64,000 nt of DNA from Nansenia antarctica (GCA_963989245.1 OZ022346.1:3503881-3567880), one strand, 5' to 3'. Numbered from the stretch's first letter, positions 21,017-33,527 are shown. Notes: generated by a model not told the origin, from the sequence alone. A program made the numbers and translations.

Positions 21017-22775
21017 TCTCTACTAAAAAACTATGGGACTCCATGAAACATATGACTAACATGGCCCCAGCTAAAAGGTGCCTTAGTGTCCTAAACGAGG
21101 GTGAAAAAGCCAATGAACTTAACCATTTTTATGCCAGGTTTGAGACTGCCGACTTCTCGATGGAGCAAACAGTGGCTCTTCAGGCGCTGCCTGAGTTGGA
21201 AGCAAGTATCACCATTGAGCAGCGCGAGGTACAGAGACTGTTCGCTAACACCCGCCCTAGAAAGTCCTCTGGACCGGATGGCATCTCTGGGCTCATGCTA
21301 AAGTCCTGCAGTGAGGAGCTGGCTGAGGCCTGGTGTCCTATCTTCCAGAAGTCTCTGGACTCTCACACTGTTCCGTCCATCTGGAAAGACGCTATCATTA
21401 TTCCTGTTCCTAAGAAGGCTAGCTGCAAGGAAAATAATGACCTGCGACCAGTCGCTTTGACATCTGTTGTAATGAAATGTTTTGAAAAATTCATTATGTA
21501 AAGTGAAAAATGCAGTCAGTTGCTCTCTGGATCCTTTTCAGTTTGCGTATAGATGTAACACAGGCACAGATGATGCAACCTCAGCCATGGTGCACTTCAT
21601 ATCTAAGCACTTAGAGGACCCTACCTACTATGTCCGACTCCTATTTGTTGATTTCAGTTCTGCTTTTAACACGATACAGCCGCACCTTTTAATTGAGAAG
21701 TTAAATGGGCTTAATGTCCCCCCCCTCATTATAAAATGGTATCACTCCTTTTTAACTAACCGCACACAGCGGGTCAGTGTTAATGGCACTCTTTCGGAAC
21801 CCAGAACCATAAGCACTGGTGCTCCACAGGGTATAGTCAGTTCCCCTGTGCTCTTTACTTTATACACAAACGAGTGCAGAAGCACCTACCCTAGCAACTG
21901 CATCATAAAATTTTCGGATGACACTGCCATCCTTGCTTTAATCAAAAAGGACAGTGACCTAAATGACTATTATTCTGAAATCCAGAGGTTTGTTAAATGG
22001 TGTGATGTTAACTGCCTGGTTTTAAATGTTAAGAAAACTGAGGAGATGGTGTTCGACCCCAGAGGTGTTGGGGACCACAGGCCTGTGGTCATCCACAAAC
22101 AATCCATCTCTCAGGCCGCCTCTTACAAATATCTTGGGGTTTTCATTGATAACTCACTCACCTGGAGCACTCATGTAGACAGCCTTTGTAGCAGATTACA
22201 ACAACGACTACACTTCCTACGCCACCTTAGAGTTCATGGTGTTGACCCAAAATTTATGCTACTTTTCTACCAGTCTGTCTTAGAGAGTCTCATCAGATAC
22301 GGCATTACATCTTGGTTTGGTAACCTATCTGTAAAACTAAGGTCCAAACTGGTCCGACTGATACAGACTGCATGGAAGATCATAGGGGTGAAAGACCACT
22401 CATCCCTGCAGTCTATTTTTGAACAGGCTACTCTCAGACAGGCTAGTAGAATTCTCATGAATCCCTCCCATGTCCTACATGCAGAGTATGAACTGCTGCC
22501 CTCTGGGAGGAGGTTCAGAGTCCCCCGCGCTAGATTAAATAGATTTAAAAATTCTTTTATTCCCGTTTCTGTTAAACTTTTAAACTGCACAAGATGAATG
22601 TAACTTATCTTGCTTATCATTTTATTCCCACTCTTGTTTTAATCAGGTCCGCCCTCTGTTTGTGTGCTAATATCCTGTATTGTCTGTTGCTCTTTGTTGG
22701 CTGCTGTGGGGTGCAAGCCCAATACACATTTCCCAGTGATGGGACAATAAAGTGACTCTTGACTCTTGACTTGAC
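21017..22775 (+). pseudogene. 5'-truncated L2-type LINE (A3)
   Basis: It carries the shared frame break near 21497. The second frame (21482-22597) is otherwise intact and matches A1. Confidence 0.85.
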
Positions 22776-22834
22776 TCTCTGCCGCACACCTCTCGGTCCC
22801 GTCTCCCATGTCAGGAAGTCAGAAACACGGTGGA

Positions 22835-23277
22835 GTAGTGGACAGGTAGTAATGGACAGGTAGTAATGGACAGGTAGTAATGGACAGGTAGTAATGGACA
22901 GGTAGTAATGGACAGGTAGTAATGGACAGGTAGTAATGGACAGGTAGTAATGGACAGGTAGTAATGGACAGGTAGTAGTGGACAGGTAGTAGTGGACAGG
23001 TAGTAATGGACAGGTAGTAATGGACAGGTAGTAATGGACAGGTAGTAGTGGACAGGTAGTAGTGGACAGGTAGTAATGGACAGGTAGTAATGGACAGGTA
23101 GTAATGGACAGGTAGTAATGGACAGGTAGTAATGGACAGGTAGTAGTGGACAGGTAGTAATGGACAGGTAGTAATGGACAGGTAGTAATGGACAGGTAGT
23201 AATGGACAGGTAGTAATGGACAGGTAGTAATGGACAGGTAGTAATCGACAGGTAGTAGTGGACAGGTAGTAGTGGAA
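22835..23277 (+). repeat. 14-bp minisatellite (A3), contracted
   Basis: About 440 bp against about 580 bp in A1, A2 and A4, consistent with loss of about ten units. It contains the AATCGACAGG variant. Confidence 0.9.
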
Positions 23278-23843
23278 CTGCTTATTGCACAATGCTATTT
23301 ATACTATTTCAAAAACATAGAAATGATCTTCTCATTGTGTTGCGTCTACATATTTCATAATGTATTCATAATGGAATAACATACATTAATACCAATTGAA
23401 ATTGGTAATACAGGTCTACAAAATAAGAGTAAGTTATGACCATTCATTTTACAACGTGTAGAAACATTTGTACAAACCTTATGAAATGTCACACTCTGGT
23501 GGCCAGAATAAAAGCTGTGCAGCAGCAACATTACTGAGTACAGTAGTAATTATGTGGCTGAGCAGAAGGCTGGTCTCAATGTAATGGAACAGTTTCCATT
23601 ATTTTTAGAGCCGCTCTGCCTCTAGTCCATTAATTGATTGTATACATGGTGTTGTGTTTTTATAAAAACACCTGGTTGCTACAAATGCAGAGCTTTGGGA
23701 GATTTTCTGGCAACCGTTCTCAAATGGTAAAGACCATGGGAGAAGGCGGTGAGCAACAAGAGCAACAAGAGCAACAAGGGAGCACCCAGTGAACTGGGTA
23801 GCACAGAGTCCAAGCCTGCCCAGTTGCATTTGTAGCAACCAGC

Positions 23844-23882
23844 TACTACACTTGACCTTAGCCAAAAGGCCGAGGAAGCGAT
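23844..23882 (-). pseudogene. U2 snRNA 5' fragment 5
   Basis: Identical to fragments 3 and 4. Confidence 0.92.
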
Positions 23883-24613
23883 ACCCACAATGGGTACGAG
23901 GTAGGAGAGTCAATCTCTGACACGTCAATTCACGTCACGGTTTAACCACAATAGTTTCTATATGCATTCCACCAAATAATACAACATCTTTAACTTAACA
24001 TTGTTCATGTACTGCTAATGTACAAAACATCCCAGAAATGCTACTTATGACTGTTCCAAACTGGGAAATTCAATACGTCCCACGGTCACGTGGTAAGCCG
24101 TCTCCAATCGTAGCGGAAGAAGGCATTTGCTCATCAAAATCACATTTACCGCAAACTGGAAATAATGACCAACCGGTTACATGTAGTAAAACGTAATGTG
24201 ATTATTATGGGCCATGTTTTGGATATTGACGCTTAGCTTTTCGCCTGAATATGAATGACACAGACACACGCACACACACACACACACACACAGCAGCCGA
24301 TAGAAAGACCTCTGTCGCCCTCTAGCGGTTATATTACACTTTGACCAGACATCTCTGACCTCTCCTGTTTCTCCCCGGTTAATTGTCAGTACTATCCTTG
24401 ATGATCGACTAAATTAATTGTAGGACTGTGTACAAGTGAAAACAAACCACAGACCAAAGTAATCAGAGGCATGACCATTTATGTGGAATAAACTCGTTTC
24501 ACAAGCACTACGACTTCACCCAATGAGCCTAGTCACTGTGGCTGTGATAGCACTGGCCAACCCAGTTAAAACCAAGGCTTTGGACTTTTGGGGGACTGCC
24601 AGTTGAGCTTTCT

Positions 24614-24775
24614 CCAAGCTCTGGAGGGGTCGGCGATGTCACAGTGTGGGTTGAAGAGCTCTCACCAAGCTCTGGAGGGGTCGGCGATGTCACAGTGTGG
24701 GTTGAAGAGCTCTCACCAAGCTCTGGAGGGGTCGGCGATGTCACAGTGTGGGTTGAAGAGCTCTCACCAAGCTCT
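24614..24775 (+). repeat. 51-bp minisatellite, three copies (A4)
   Basis: Three full units plus a partial. Confidence 0.9.
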
Positions 24776-26054
24776 ACCCTGGGAGGCCATGGAGGATGGC
24801 TGAAGAGACACCAGGCAGTGCTACAGTAGTAAGAAATACAATAGTTAGTGCAGAGAGTCCATAGTCATCACTGTATGACAGAGTCCATAGTCATCACTGT
24901 ATGACAGTCCACAGCTGGCTCACAGGTGACCACACAGAACAATTACAAGCTTCAGAATAACAGTAGTTAGATCTGCTGACAAGGTGATGGAGCATTTTAG
25001 TGACTTGACATGTGAGCATAACTTGTCATGATCATGACTAATATCTGTTGCGATGTGAACTCAAATCAACCCACAACCCATTTCAAATCAACCCACAACC
25101 CCAACGATTGCTTTGTCAAGAGATGTAAGTCTAAGACACGTACCTGACTTTAGCGAGGTGTGAGATCTGACTAACGCTGGTCTGAGAACTGATGGAGGAG
25201 GCAGGACATGGACCCACTCTGCTTTTGGAAAGGTTCTTGAAAAGAGACACAGGTAGAGATGAGGAAGCATTGATACACACTGGTAAGTAACAAAGCTAAA
25301 TGTCTAAAACTGAGATTCATCTGATATTACATCACTATTAGCTCACAAGAGATAGATGCTGCTTCTATCACTTCATACTGGGGCGGACCTTGTTCAGATC
25401 TTGTGGCTCTGCGCAGCCCCGGCCGGCGGGCTGATTGGCTGTGTTCCAGGATCACGGGATAATAGTGAAGCTACAACAATTTATATAATGGAACTTCCGG
25501 ATTTAGCCACTGTTTTCAAAATAAAAGCGATCCATCGAATGATATGGAGGGGGACACGTTGAAAAACAGATCCAGTATCTAAAAACAAACTGTCACTGTC
25601 AATATAGTTCACCTTCCCTAAAGGGACAGTTCACTCCAAACTCCAACTTTTCAGATCTCAACAGTGGGTTGGTGCTTCTAGGTTGGTGCATAGCCTGGTA
25701 AACCCACCCAGACAGCTTGTAAGGGCATAACTACTAGGCCTATTTAGAAACCAGAGCAGTAAATGTACATGTTCTGCAACTTTTGATATGAACACACATG
25801 GTGCTTCACTTGAGTCAAAGTGACAATGAGACAATTTAGCAAAACAGCATATACCTTTTCTAATTGAGAACATGCAGCATAGGGTTCCCTGGTTGTGAGG
25901 TGTACTTCTCTCTTTCTGCTAAGGTTAGAGAATGTTAGAGAACCAAGCGTGACAGACAGGCCAGTGTTCTGCTGAAACCACCCGCCTCACGCAGGGGAAG
26001 TGGAACCCTGTGACATTAGTCTGGTTTTGGCTCAGCTCCGCTCTCCCTGAGTGT

Positions 26055-26317
26055 AATGGACTGACTTATATAGCTATGCCTTATTCCAAAGAGCTTTACA
26101 ACGGCCTCTCATTCACCCATTCACACACACACATTCCACACACCAATGGCGGCAAGCTACCATGCAAGGCGCCGGCCCGCTCACTGGGAGCAACTTGGGG
26201 TTCAGTGTCTTGCCCAAGGACACTTCGACATGTGGCCAGCCGGGGCTCGCACCGCCGATCTGCCAACCTTGTGATCAGATTAGATGCCGACTCTACCTCC
26301 TGAGACACAGCCGCCCC
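26055..26317 (-). mobile_element. tRNA-derived SINE (A4)
   Basis: Copy of the A1 SINE with an extra CA dinucleotide in the CACACACA stretch and one B-box region change (GCTCGCACC for GCTCGAACC). Confidence 0.75.
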
Positions 26318-28076
26318 TCTCTACTAAAAAACTATGGGACTCCATGAAACATATGACTAACATGGCCCCAGCTAAAAGGTGCCTTAGTGTCCTAAACGAG
26401 GGTGAAAAAGCCAATGAACTTAACCATTTTTATGCCAGGTTTGAGACTGCCGACTTCTCGATGGAGCAAACAGTGGCTCTTCAGGCGCTGCCTGAGTTGG
26501 AAGCAAGTATCACCATTGAGCAGCGCGAGGTACAGAGACTGTTCGCTAACCCCCGCCCTAGAAAGTCCTCTGGACCGGATGGCATCTCTGGGCTCATGCT
26601 AAAGTCCTGCAGTGAGGAGCTGGCTGAGGCCTGGTGTCCTATCTTCCAGAAGTCTCTGGACTCTCACACTGTTCCGTCCATCTGGAAAGACGCTATCATT
26701 ATTCCTGTTCCTAAGAAGGCTAGCTGCAAGGAAAATAATGACCTGCGACCAGTCGCTTTGACATCTGTTGTAATGAAATGTTTTGAAAAATTCATTATGT
26801 AAAGTGAAAAATGCAGTCAGTTGCTCTCTGGATCCTTTTCAGTTTGCGTATAGATGTAACACAGGCACAGATGATGCAATCTCAGCCATGGTGCACTTCA
26901 TATCTAAGCACTTAGAGGACCCTACCTACTATGTCCGACTCCTATTTGTTGATTTCAGTTCTGCTTTTAACACGATACAGCCGCACCTTTTAATTGAGAA
27001 GTTAAATGGGCTTAATGTCCCCCCCCTCATTATAAAATGGTATCACTCCTTTTTAACTAACCGCACACAGCGGGTCAGTGTTAATGGCACTCTTTCGGAA
27101 CCCAGAACCATAAGCACTGGTGCTCCACAGGGTATAGTCAGTTCCCCTGTGCTCTTTACTTTATACACAAACGAGTGCAGAAGCACCTACCCTAGCAACT
27201 GCATCATAAAATTTTCGGATGACACTGCCATCCTTGCTTTAATCAAAAAGGACAGTGACCTAAATGACTATTATTCTGAAATCCAGAGGTTTGTTAAATG
27301 GTGTGATGTTAACTGCCTGGTTTTAAATGTTAAGAAAACTGAGGAGATGGTGTTCGACCCCAGAGGTGTTGGGGACCACAGGCCTGTGGTCATCCACAAA
27401 CAATCCATCTCTCAGGCCGCCTCTTACAAATATCTTGGGGTTTTCATTGATAACTCACTCACCTGGAGCACTCATGTAGACAGCCTTTGTAGCAGATTAC
27501 AACAACGACTACACTTCCTACGCCACCTTAGAGTTCATGGTGTTGACCCAAAATTTATGCTACTTTTCTACCAGTCTGTCTTAGAGAGTCTCATCAGATA
27601 CGGCATTACATCTTGGTTTGGTAACCTATCTGTAAAACTAAGGTCCAAACTGGTCCGACTGATACAGACTGCATGGAAGATCATAGGGGTGAAAGACCAC
27701 TCATCCCTGCAGTCTATTTTTGAACAGGCTACTCTCAGACAGGCTAGTAGAATTCTCATGAATCCCTCCCATGTCCTACATGCAGAGTATGAACTGCTGC
27801 CCTCTGGGAGGAGGTTCAGAGTCCCCCGCGCTAGATTAAATAGATTTAAAAATTCTTTTATTCCCGTTTCTGTTAAACTTTTAAACTGCACAAGATGAAT
27901 GTAACTTATCTTGCTTATCATTTTATTCCCACTCTTGTTTTAATCAGGTCCGCCCTCTGTTTGTGTGCTAATATCCTGTATTGTCTGTTGCTCTTTGTTG
28001 GCTGCTGTGGGGTGCAAGCCCAATACACATTTCCCAGTGATGGGACAATAAAGTGACTCTTGACTCTTGACTTGAC
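26318..28076 (+). pseudogene. 5'-truncated L2-type LINE (A4)
   Basis: It carries the shared frame break near 26798. Two substitutions against A1 change Thr to Pro (near 26552) and Thr to Ile (near 26880). Confidence 0.85.
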
Positions 28077-28134
28077 TCTCTGCCGCACACCTCTCGGTCC
28101 CGTCTCCCATGTCAGGAAGTCAGAAACACGGTGG

Positions 28135-28717
28135 AGTAGTGGACAGGTAGTAATGGACAGGTAGTAATGGACAGGTAGTAATGGACAGGTAGTAATGGAC
28201 AGGTAGTAATGGACAGGTAGTAATGGACAGGTAGTAGTGGACAGGTAGTAATGGACAGGTAGTAATGGACAGGTAGTAATGGACAGGTAGTAATGGACAG
28301 GTAGTAATGGACAGGTAGTAATGGACAGGTAGTAGTGGACAGGTAGTAATGGACAGGTAGTAATGGACAGGTAGTAATGGACAGGTAGTAATGGACAGGT
28401 AGTAATGGACAGGTAGTAGTGGACAGGTAGTAGTGGACAGGTAGTAATGGACAGGTAGTAATGGACAGGTAGTAGTGGACAGGTAGTAGTGGACAGGTAG
28501 TAGTGGACAGGTAGTAATGGACAGGTAGTAATGGACAGGTAGTAATGGACAGGTAGTAATGGACAGGTAGTAATGGACAGGTAGTAGTGGACAGGTAGTA
28601 ATGGACAGGTAGTAATGGACAGGTAGTAATGGACAGGTAGTAATGGACAGGTAGTAATGGACAGGTAGTAATGGACAGGTAGTAATCGACAGGTAGTAGT
28701 GGACAGGTAGTAGTGGA
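28135..28717 (+). repeat. 14-bp minisatellite (A4)
   Basis: Full-length array with the AATCGACAGG variant. Confidence 0.9.
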
Positions 28718-29275
28718 ACTGCTTATTGCACAATGCTATTTATACTATTTCAAAAACATAGAAATGATCTTCTCATTGTGTTGCGTCTACATATTTCATA
28801 ATGTATTCATAATGGAATAACATACATTAATACCAATTGAAATTGGTAATACAGGTCTACAAAATAAGAGTAAGTTATGACCATTCATTTTACAACGTGT
28901 AGAAACATTTGTACAAACCTTATGAAATGTCACACTCTGGTGGCCAGAATAAAAGCTGTGCAGCAGCAACATTACTGAGTACAGTAGTAATTATGTGGCT
29001 GAGCAGAAGGCTGGTCTCAATGTAATGGAACAGTTTCCATTATTTTTAGAGCCGCTCTGCCTCTAGTCCATTAATTGATTGTATACATGGTGTTGTGTTT
29101 TTATAAAAACACCTGGTTGCTACAAATGCAGAGCTTTGGGAGATTTTCTGGCAACCGTTCTCAAATGGGAAAGACCATGGGAGAAGGCGGTGAGCAACAA
29201 GAGCAACAAGAGAGCACCCAGTGAACTGGGTAGCACAGAGTCCAAGCCTGCCCAGTTGCATTTGTAGCAACCAGC

Positions 29276-29314
29276 TACTACACTTGACCTTAGCCAAAAG
29301 GCCGAGGAAGCGAT
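29276..29314 (-). pseudogene. U2 snRNA 5' fragment 6
   Basis: Identical to fragments 3-5. Confidence 0.92.
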
Positions 29315-30039
29315 ACCCACAATGGGTACGAGGTAGGAGAGTCAATCTCTGACACGTCAATTCACGTCACGGTTTAACCACAATAGTTTCTATATGCATT
29401 CCACCAAATAATACAACATCTTTAACTTAACATTGTTCATGTACTGCTAATGTACAAAACATCCCAGAAATGCTACTTATGACTGTTCCAAACTGGGAAA
29501 TTCAATACGTCCCACGGTCACGTGGTAAGCCGTCTCCAATCGTAGCGGAAGAAGGCATTTGCTCATCAAAATCACATTTACCGCAAACTGGAAATAATGA
29601 CCAACCGGTTACATGTAGTAAAACGTAATGTGATTATTATGGGCCATGTTTTGGATATTGACGCTTAGCTTTTCGCCTGAATATGAATGACACAGACACA
29701 CGCACACACACACACACAGCAGCCGATAGAAAGACCTCTGTCGCCCTCTAGCGGTTATATTACACTTTGACCAGACATCTCTGACCTCTCCTGTTTCTCC
29801 CCGGTTAATTGTCAGTACTATCCTTGATGATCGACTAAATTAATTGTAGGACTGTGTACAAGTGAAAACAAACCACAGACCAAAGTAATCAGAGGCATGA
29901 CCATTTATGTGGAATAAACTCGTTTCACAAGCACTACGACTTCACCCAATGAGCCTAGTCACTGTGGCTGTGATAGCACTGGCCAACCCAGTTAAAACCA
30001 AGGCTTTGGACTTTTGGGGGACTGCCAGTTGAGCTTTCT

Positions 30040-30354
30040 CCAAGCTCTGGAGGGGTCGGCGATGTCACAGTGTGGGTTGAAGAGCTCTCACCAAGCTCTG
30101 GAGGGGTCGGCGATGTCACAGTGTGGGTTGAAGAGCTCTCACCAAGCTCTGGGGGGGTCGGCGATGTCACAGTGTGGGTTGAAGAGCTCTCACCAAGCTC
30201 TGGAGGGGTCGGCGATGTCACAGTGTGGGTTGAAGAGCTCTCACCAAGCTCTGGAGGGGTCGGCGATGTCACAGTGTGGGTTGAAGAGCTCTCACCAAGC
30301 TCTGGAGGGGTCGGCGATGTCACAGTGTGGGTTGAAGAGCTCTCACCAAGCTCT
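30040..30354 (+). repeat. 51-bp minisatellite, six copies (A5)
   Basis: The longest version of this array. The third unit has one A to G change (GGGGGGGTCGG). Confidence 0.9.
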
Positions 30355-31662
30355 ACCCTGGGAGGCCATGGAGGATGGCTGAAGAGACACCAGGCAGTGC
30401 TACAGTAGTAAGAAATACAATAGTTAGTGCAGAGAGTCCATAGTCATCACTGCATGACAGAGTCCATAGTCATCACTGTATGACAGAGTCCATAGTCTTC
30501 ACTGTATGACAGTCCACAGCTGGCTCACAGGTGACCACACAGAACAATTACAAGCTTCAGAATAACAGTAGTTAGATCTGCTGACAAGGTGATGGAGCAT
30601 TTTAGTGACTTGACATGTGAGCATAACTTGTCATGATCATGACTAATATCTGTTGCAATGTGAACTCAAATCAACCCACAACCCATTTCAAATCAACCCA
30701 CAACCCCAACGATTGCTTTGTCAAGAGATGTAAGTCTAAGACACGTACCTGACTTTAGCGAGGTGTGAGATCTGACTAACGCTGGTCTGAGAACTGATGG
30801 AGGAGGCAGGACATGGACCCACTCTGCTTTTGGAAAGGTTCTTGAAAAGAGACACAGGTAGAGATGAGGAAGCATTGATACACACTGGTAAGTAACAAAG
30901 CTAAATGTCTAAAACTGAGATTCATCTGATATTACATCACTATTAGCTCACAAGAGATAGATGCTGCTTCTATCACTTCATACTGGGGCGGACCTTGTTC
31001 AGATCTTGTGGCTCTGCGCAGCCCCGGCCGGCGGGCTGATTGGCTGTGTTCCAGGATCACGGGATAATAGTGAAGCTACAACAATTGATATATAATGGAA
31101 CTTCCGGATTTAGCCACTGTTTTCAAAATAAAAGCGATCCATCGAATGATATGGAGGGGGGGACACGTTGAAAAACAGATCCAGTATCTAAAAACAAACT
31201 GTCACTGTCAATATAGTTAACCTTCCCTAAAGGGACAGTTCACTCCAAACTCCAACTTTTCAGATCTCAACAGTGGGTTGGTGCTTCTAGGTTGGTGCAT
31301 AGCCTGGTAAACCCACCCAGACAGCTTGTAAGTGCATAACTACTAGGCCTATTTAGAAACCAGAGCAGTACATGTACATGTTCTGCAACTTTTGATATGA
31401 ACACACATGGTGCTTCACTTGAGTCAAAGTGACAATGAGACAATTTAGCAAAACAGCATATATCTTTTTCATTGAGAACATGCAGCATAGGGTTCCCTGG
31501 TTGTGAGGTGTACTTCTCTCTTTCTGCTAAGGTTAGAGAATGTTAGAGAACCAAGCGTGACAGACAGGCCAGTGTTCTGCTGAAACCACCCGCCTCACGC
31601 AGGGGAAGTGGAACCCTGTGACATTAGTCTGGTTTTGGCTCAGCTCCGCTCTCCCTGAGTGT

Positions 31663-31925
31663 AATGGACTGACTTATATAGCTATGCCTTATTCCAAAGA
31701 GCTTTACAACGGCCTCTCATTCACCCATTCACACACACACATTCCACACACCAATGGCGGCAAGCTACCATGCAAGGCGCCGGCCCGCTCACTGGGAGCA
31801 ATTTGGGGTTCAGTGTCTTGCCCAAGGACACTTCGACATGTGGCCAGCCGGGGCTCGAACCGCCGATCTGCCAACCTTGCGATCAGATTAGATGCCGACT
31901 CTACCTCCTGAGACACAGCCGCCCC
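31663..31925 (-). mobile_element. tRNA-derived SINE (A5)
   Basis: This copy abuts the unoccupied L2 insertion site. Confidence 0.75.
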
Positions 31926-31985
31926 TCTCTCTGCCGCACACCTCTCGGTCCCGTCTCCCATGTCAGGAAGTCAGAAACACGGTGG

Positions 31986-32133
31986 AGTAATGGACAGGTA
32001 GTAATGGACAGGTAGTAATGGACAGGTAGTAATGGACAGGTAGTAATGGACAGGTAGTAATGGACAGGTAGTAATGGACAGGTAGTAGTGGACAGGTAGT
32101 AGTGGACAGGTAGTAGTGGACAGGTAGTAGTGG
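31986..32133 (+). repeat. 14-bp minisatellite (A5), about ten copies
   Basis: Much shorter than in the other units. It lacks the AATCGACAGG variant. Confidence 0.88.
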
Positions 32134-32516
32134 AACTGCTTATTGCACAATGCTATTTATACTATTTCAAAAACATAGAAATTATCTTCTCATTGTGTTG
32201 CGTCTACATATTTCATAATGTATTCATAATGGAATAACATACATTAATACCAATTGAAATTGGTAATACAGGTCTACAGAATAAGAGTAAGTTATGACCA
32301 TTCATTTTACAACGTGTAGAAACATTTGTACAAACCTTATGAAATGTCACACTCTGGTGGCCAGAATAAAAGCTGTGCAGCAGCAACATTACTGAGTCAA
32401 CCAGTAGTAATTATGTGGCTGAGCAGAAGGCTGGTCTCAATGTAATGGAACAGTTTCCTTTATTTTTAGAGCCGCTCTGCCTCTAGTTCCTTTATCTTTC
32501 CCCTATGCCCTTCCCA

Positions 32517-32643
32517 CGCCAGATAAGATCATAGACCTTCCAACGCCAGATAAGATCATAGACCTTCCAACGCCAGATAAGATCATAGACCTTCCGAAGC
32601 CAGATAAGATCATAGACCTTCCAACGCCAGATAAGATCATAGA
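32517..32643. repeat. 27-bp tandem repeat
   Basis: Nearly five copies of a unit reading GCCAGATAAGATC then ATAGACCTTCCAAC. It is found only here in the window, at the rearranged end of unit A5. Confidence 0.85.
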
Positions 32644-32728
32644 TGAGCAAATGCCTTCTTCCGCTACGATTGAAGGTCTTTGTCAGATTGTCAGAGATTG
32701 ACTCCCCTACCTCGTACCCATTGTGGGT
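32644..32728 (+). other. Inverted, shortened U2 promoter block
   Basis: GAGCAAATGCCTTCTTCC and GAGATTGACTCCCCTACC are reverse complements of the U2 upstream block, here on the plus strand. The part holding the PSE-like motif is missing, so this copy probably has no promoter activity. Confidence 0.75.
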
Positions 32729-32758
32729 ATCGCTTCTCAGCCTTTTGGCTAAGATCAA
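32729..32758 (+). pseudogene. U2 snRNA 5' fragment on the plus strand (nucleotides 1-30)
   Basis: ATCGCTTCTCAGCC through AAGATCAA matches U2 nucleotides 1-30 with one change (G11 to A). It breaks eight nucleotides earlier than the other fragments and is fused to TTACAATTAATG, the sequence that opens the window. It faces fragment 7 across about 250 bp. Confidence 0.88.
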
Positions 32759-33011
32759 TTACAATTAATGTTGGTTGTTGTTGAATGAAATGTCTTAAAT
32801 GTCTGATTGATTAATTGATTGTATACATGGTGTTGTGTTTTTATAAAAAAACACCTGGTTGCTACAAATGCAGGGCTTTGGGAGATTTTCTGGCAACCGT
32901 TCTCAAATGGGAAAGACCATGGGAGAAGACCCGACGACAGTGAAACTACCAGGCCAGTGAACTGGGTAGCACAGAGTCCAAGCCTGCCCAGTTGCATTTG
33001 TAGCAACCAGC

Positions 33012-33050
33012 TACTACACTTGACCTTAGCCAAAAGGCCGAGGAAGTGAT
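33012..33050 (-). pseudogene. U2 snRNA 5' fragment 7
   Basis: It has the two changes of fragments 3-6 plus a change of nucleotide 4 (ATCACTTCC on the minus strand). The block between it and the inverted fragment (32759-33009) carries a palindrome disrupted by two extra A. Confidence 0.9.
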
Positions 33051-33527
33051 ACCCACAATGGGTACGAGGTAGGAGAGTCAATCTCTGACACGTCAATACA
33101 CGTCACGGTTTAACCACAATAGTTTCTATATGCATTCCACCAAATAATACAACATATTTAACTTAACATTGTTCATGTACTGCTAATGTACAAAACATCC
33201 CAGAAATGCTACTTATGACTGTTCCAAACTGGGAAATTCAATACTTCCCACGGTCACGTGGTAAGCCGTCTCCAATCGTAGCGGAAGAAGGCATTTGCTC
33301 ATCAAAATCACATTTACCGCAAACTGGAAATAATGACCAACCGGTTACATGTAGTACAACGTAATGTGATTATTATGGGCCATGTTTTGGATATTGACGC
33401 TTAGCTTTTCGCCTGAATATGAATGACACAGACACACACACACAGCAGCCGATAGAAAGACCTCTGTCGCCCTCTAGCGGTTATATTACACTATGACCAG
33501 ACATCTCTGACCTGTCCTTCTTCTTTC

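Larger units (their letters stand above)
18508..23882 (-). repeat. Array unit A3 (5.38 kb)
   Basis: The layout is as in A1. It differs by a longer 51-bp array and a shorter 14-bp array. Stretches at 19000-19236 and 19630-20754 hold no gene. Confidence 0.88.
23883..29314 (-). repeat. Array unit A4 (5.43 kb)
   Basis: The layout is as in A1 with more substitutions than A1-A3 show among themselves, for example GGATAATAGTGAAG at 25457 and CACACACACACATTCC near 26125, both shared with A5. It has only two 26-bp repeats (24854-24905). Stretches at 24375-24613 and 24906-26054 hold no gene. Confidence 0.88.
29315..33050 (-). repeat. Array unit A5 (3.74 kb, lacks the L2)
   Basis: It begins like A4 but runs from the SINE head (31925) straight into CTCTGCCGCACACC, where A1-A4 carry 1.76 kb of L2. 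It also has a short 14-bp array and a rearranged distal end: after 32485 come TTCCTTTATCTTTCCCC (a match to 2877-2893 of B1), 27-bp repeats and an inverted U2 promoter fragment. Stretches at 29800-30039, 30530-31662 and 32134-32485 hold no gene. Confidence 0.85.

Noticed and set aside
29955..30382. Repeat proteins on both strands over the 51-bp minisatellite
   Set aside because: The 17-codon period keeps several frames open at once, and codon-level conservation cannot be told from copying of identical DNA.
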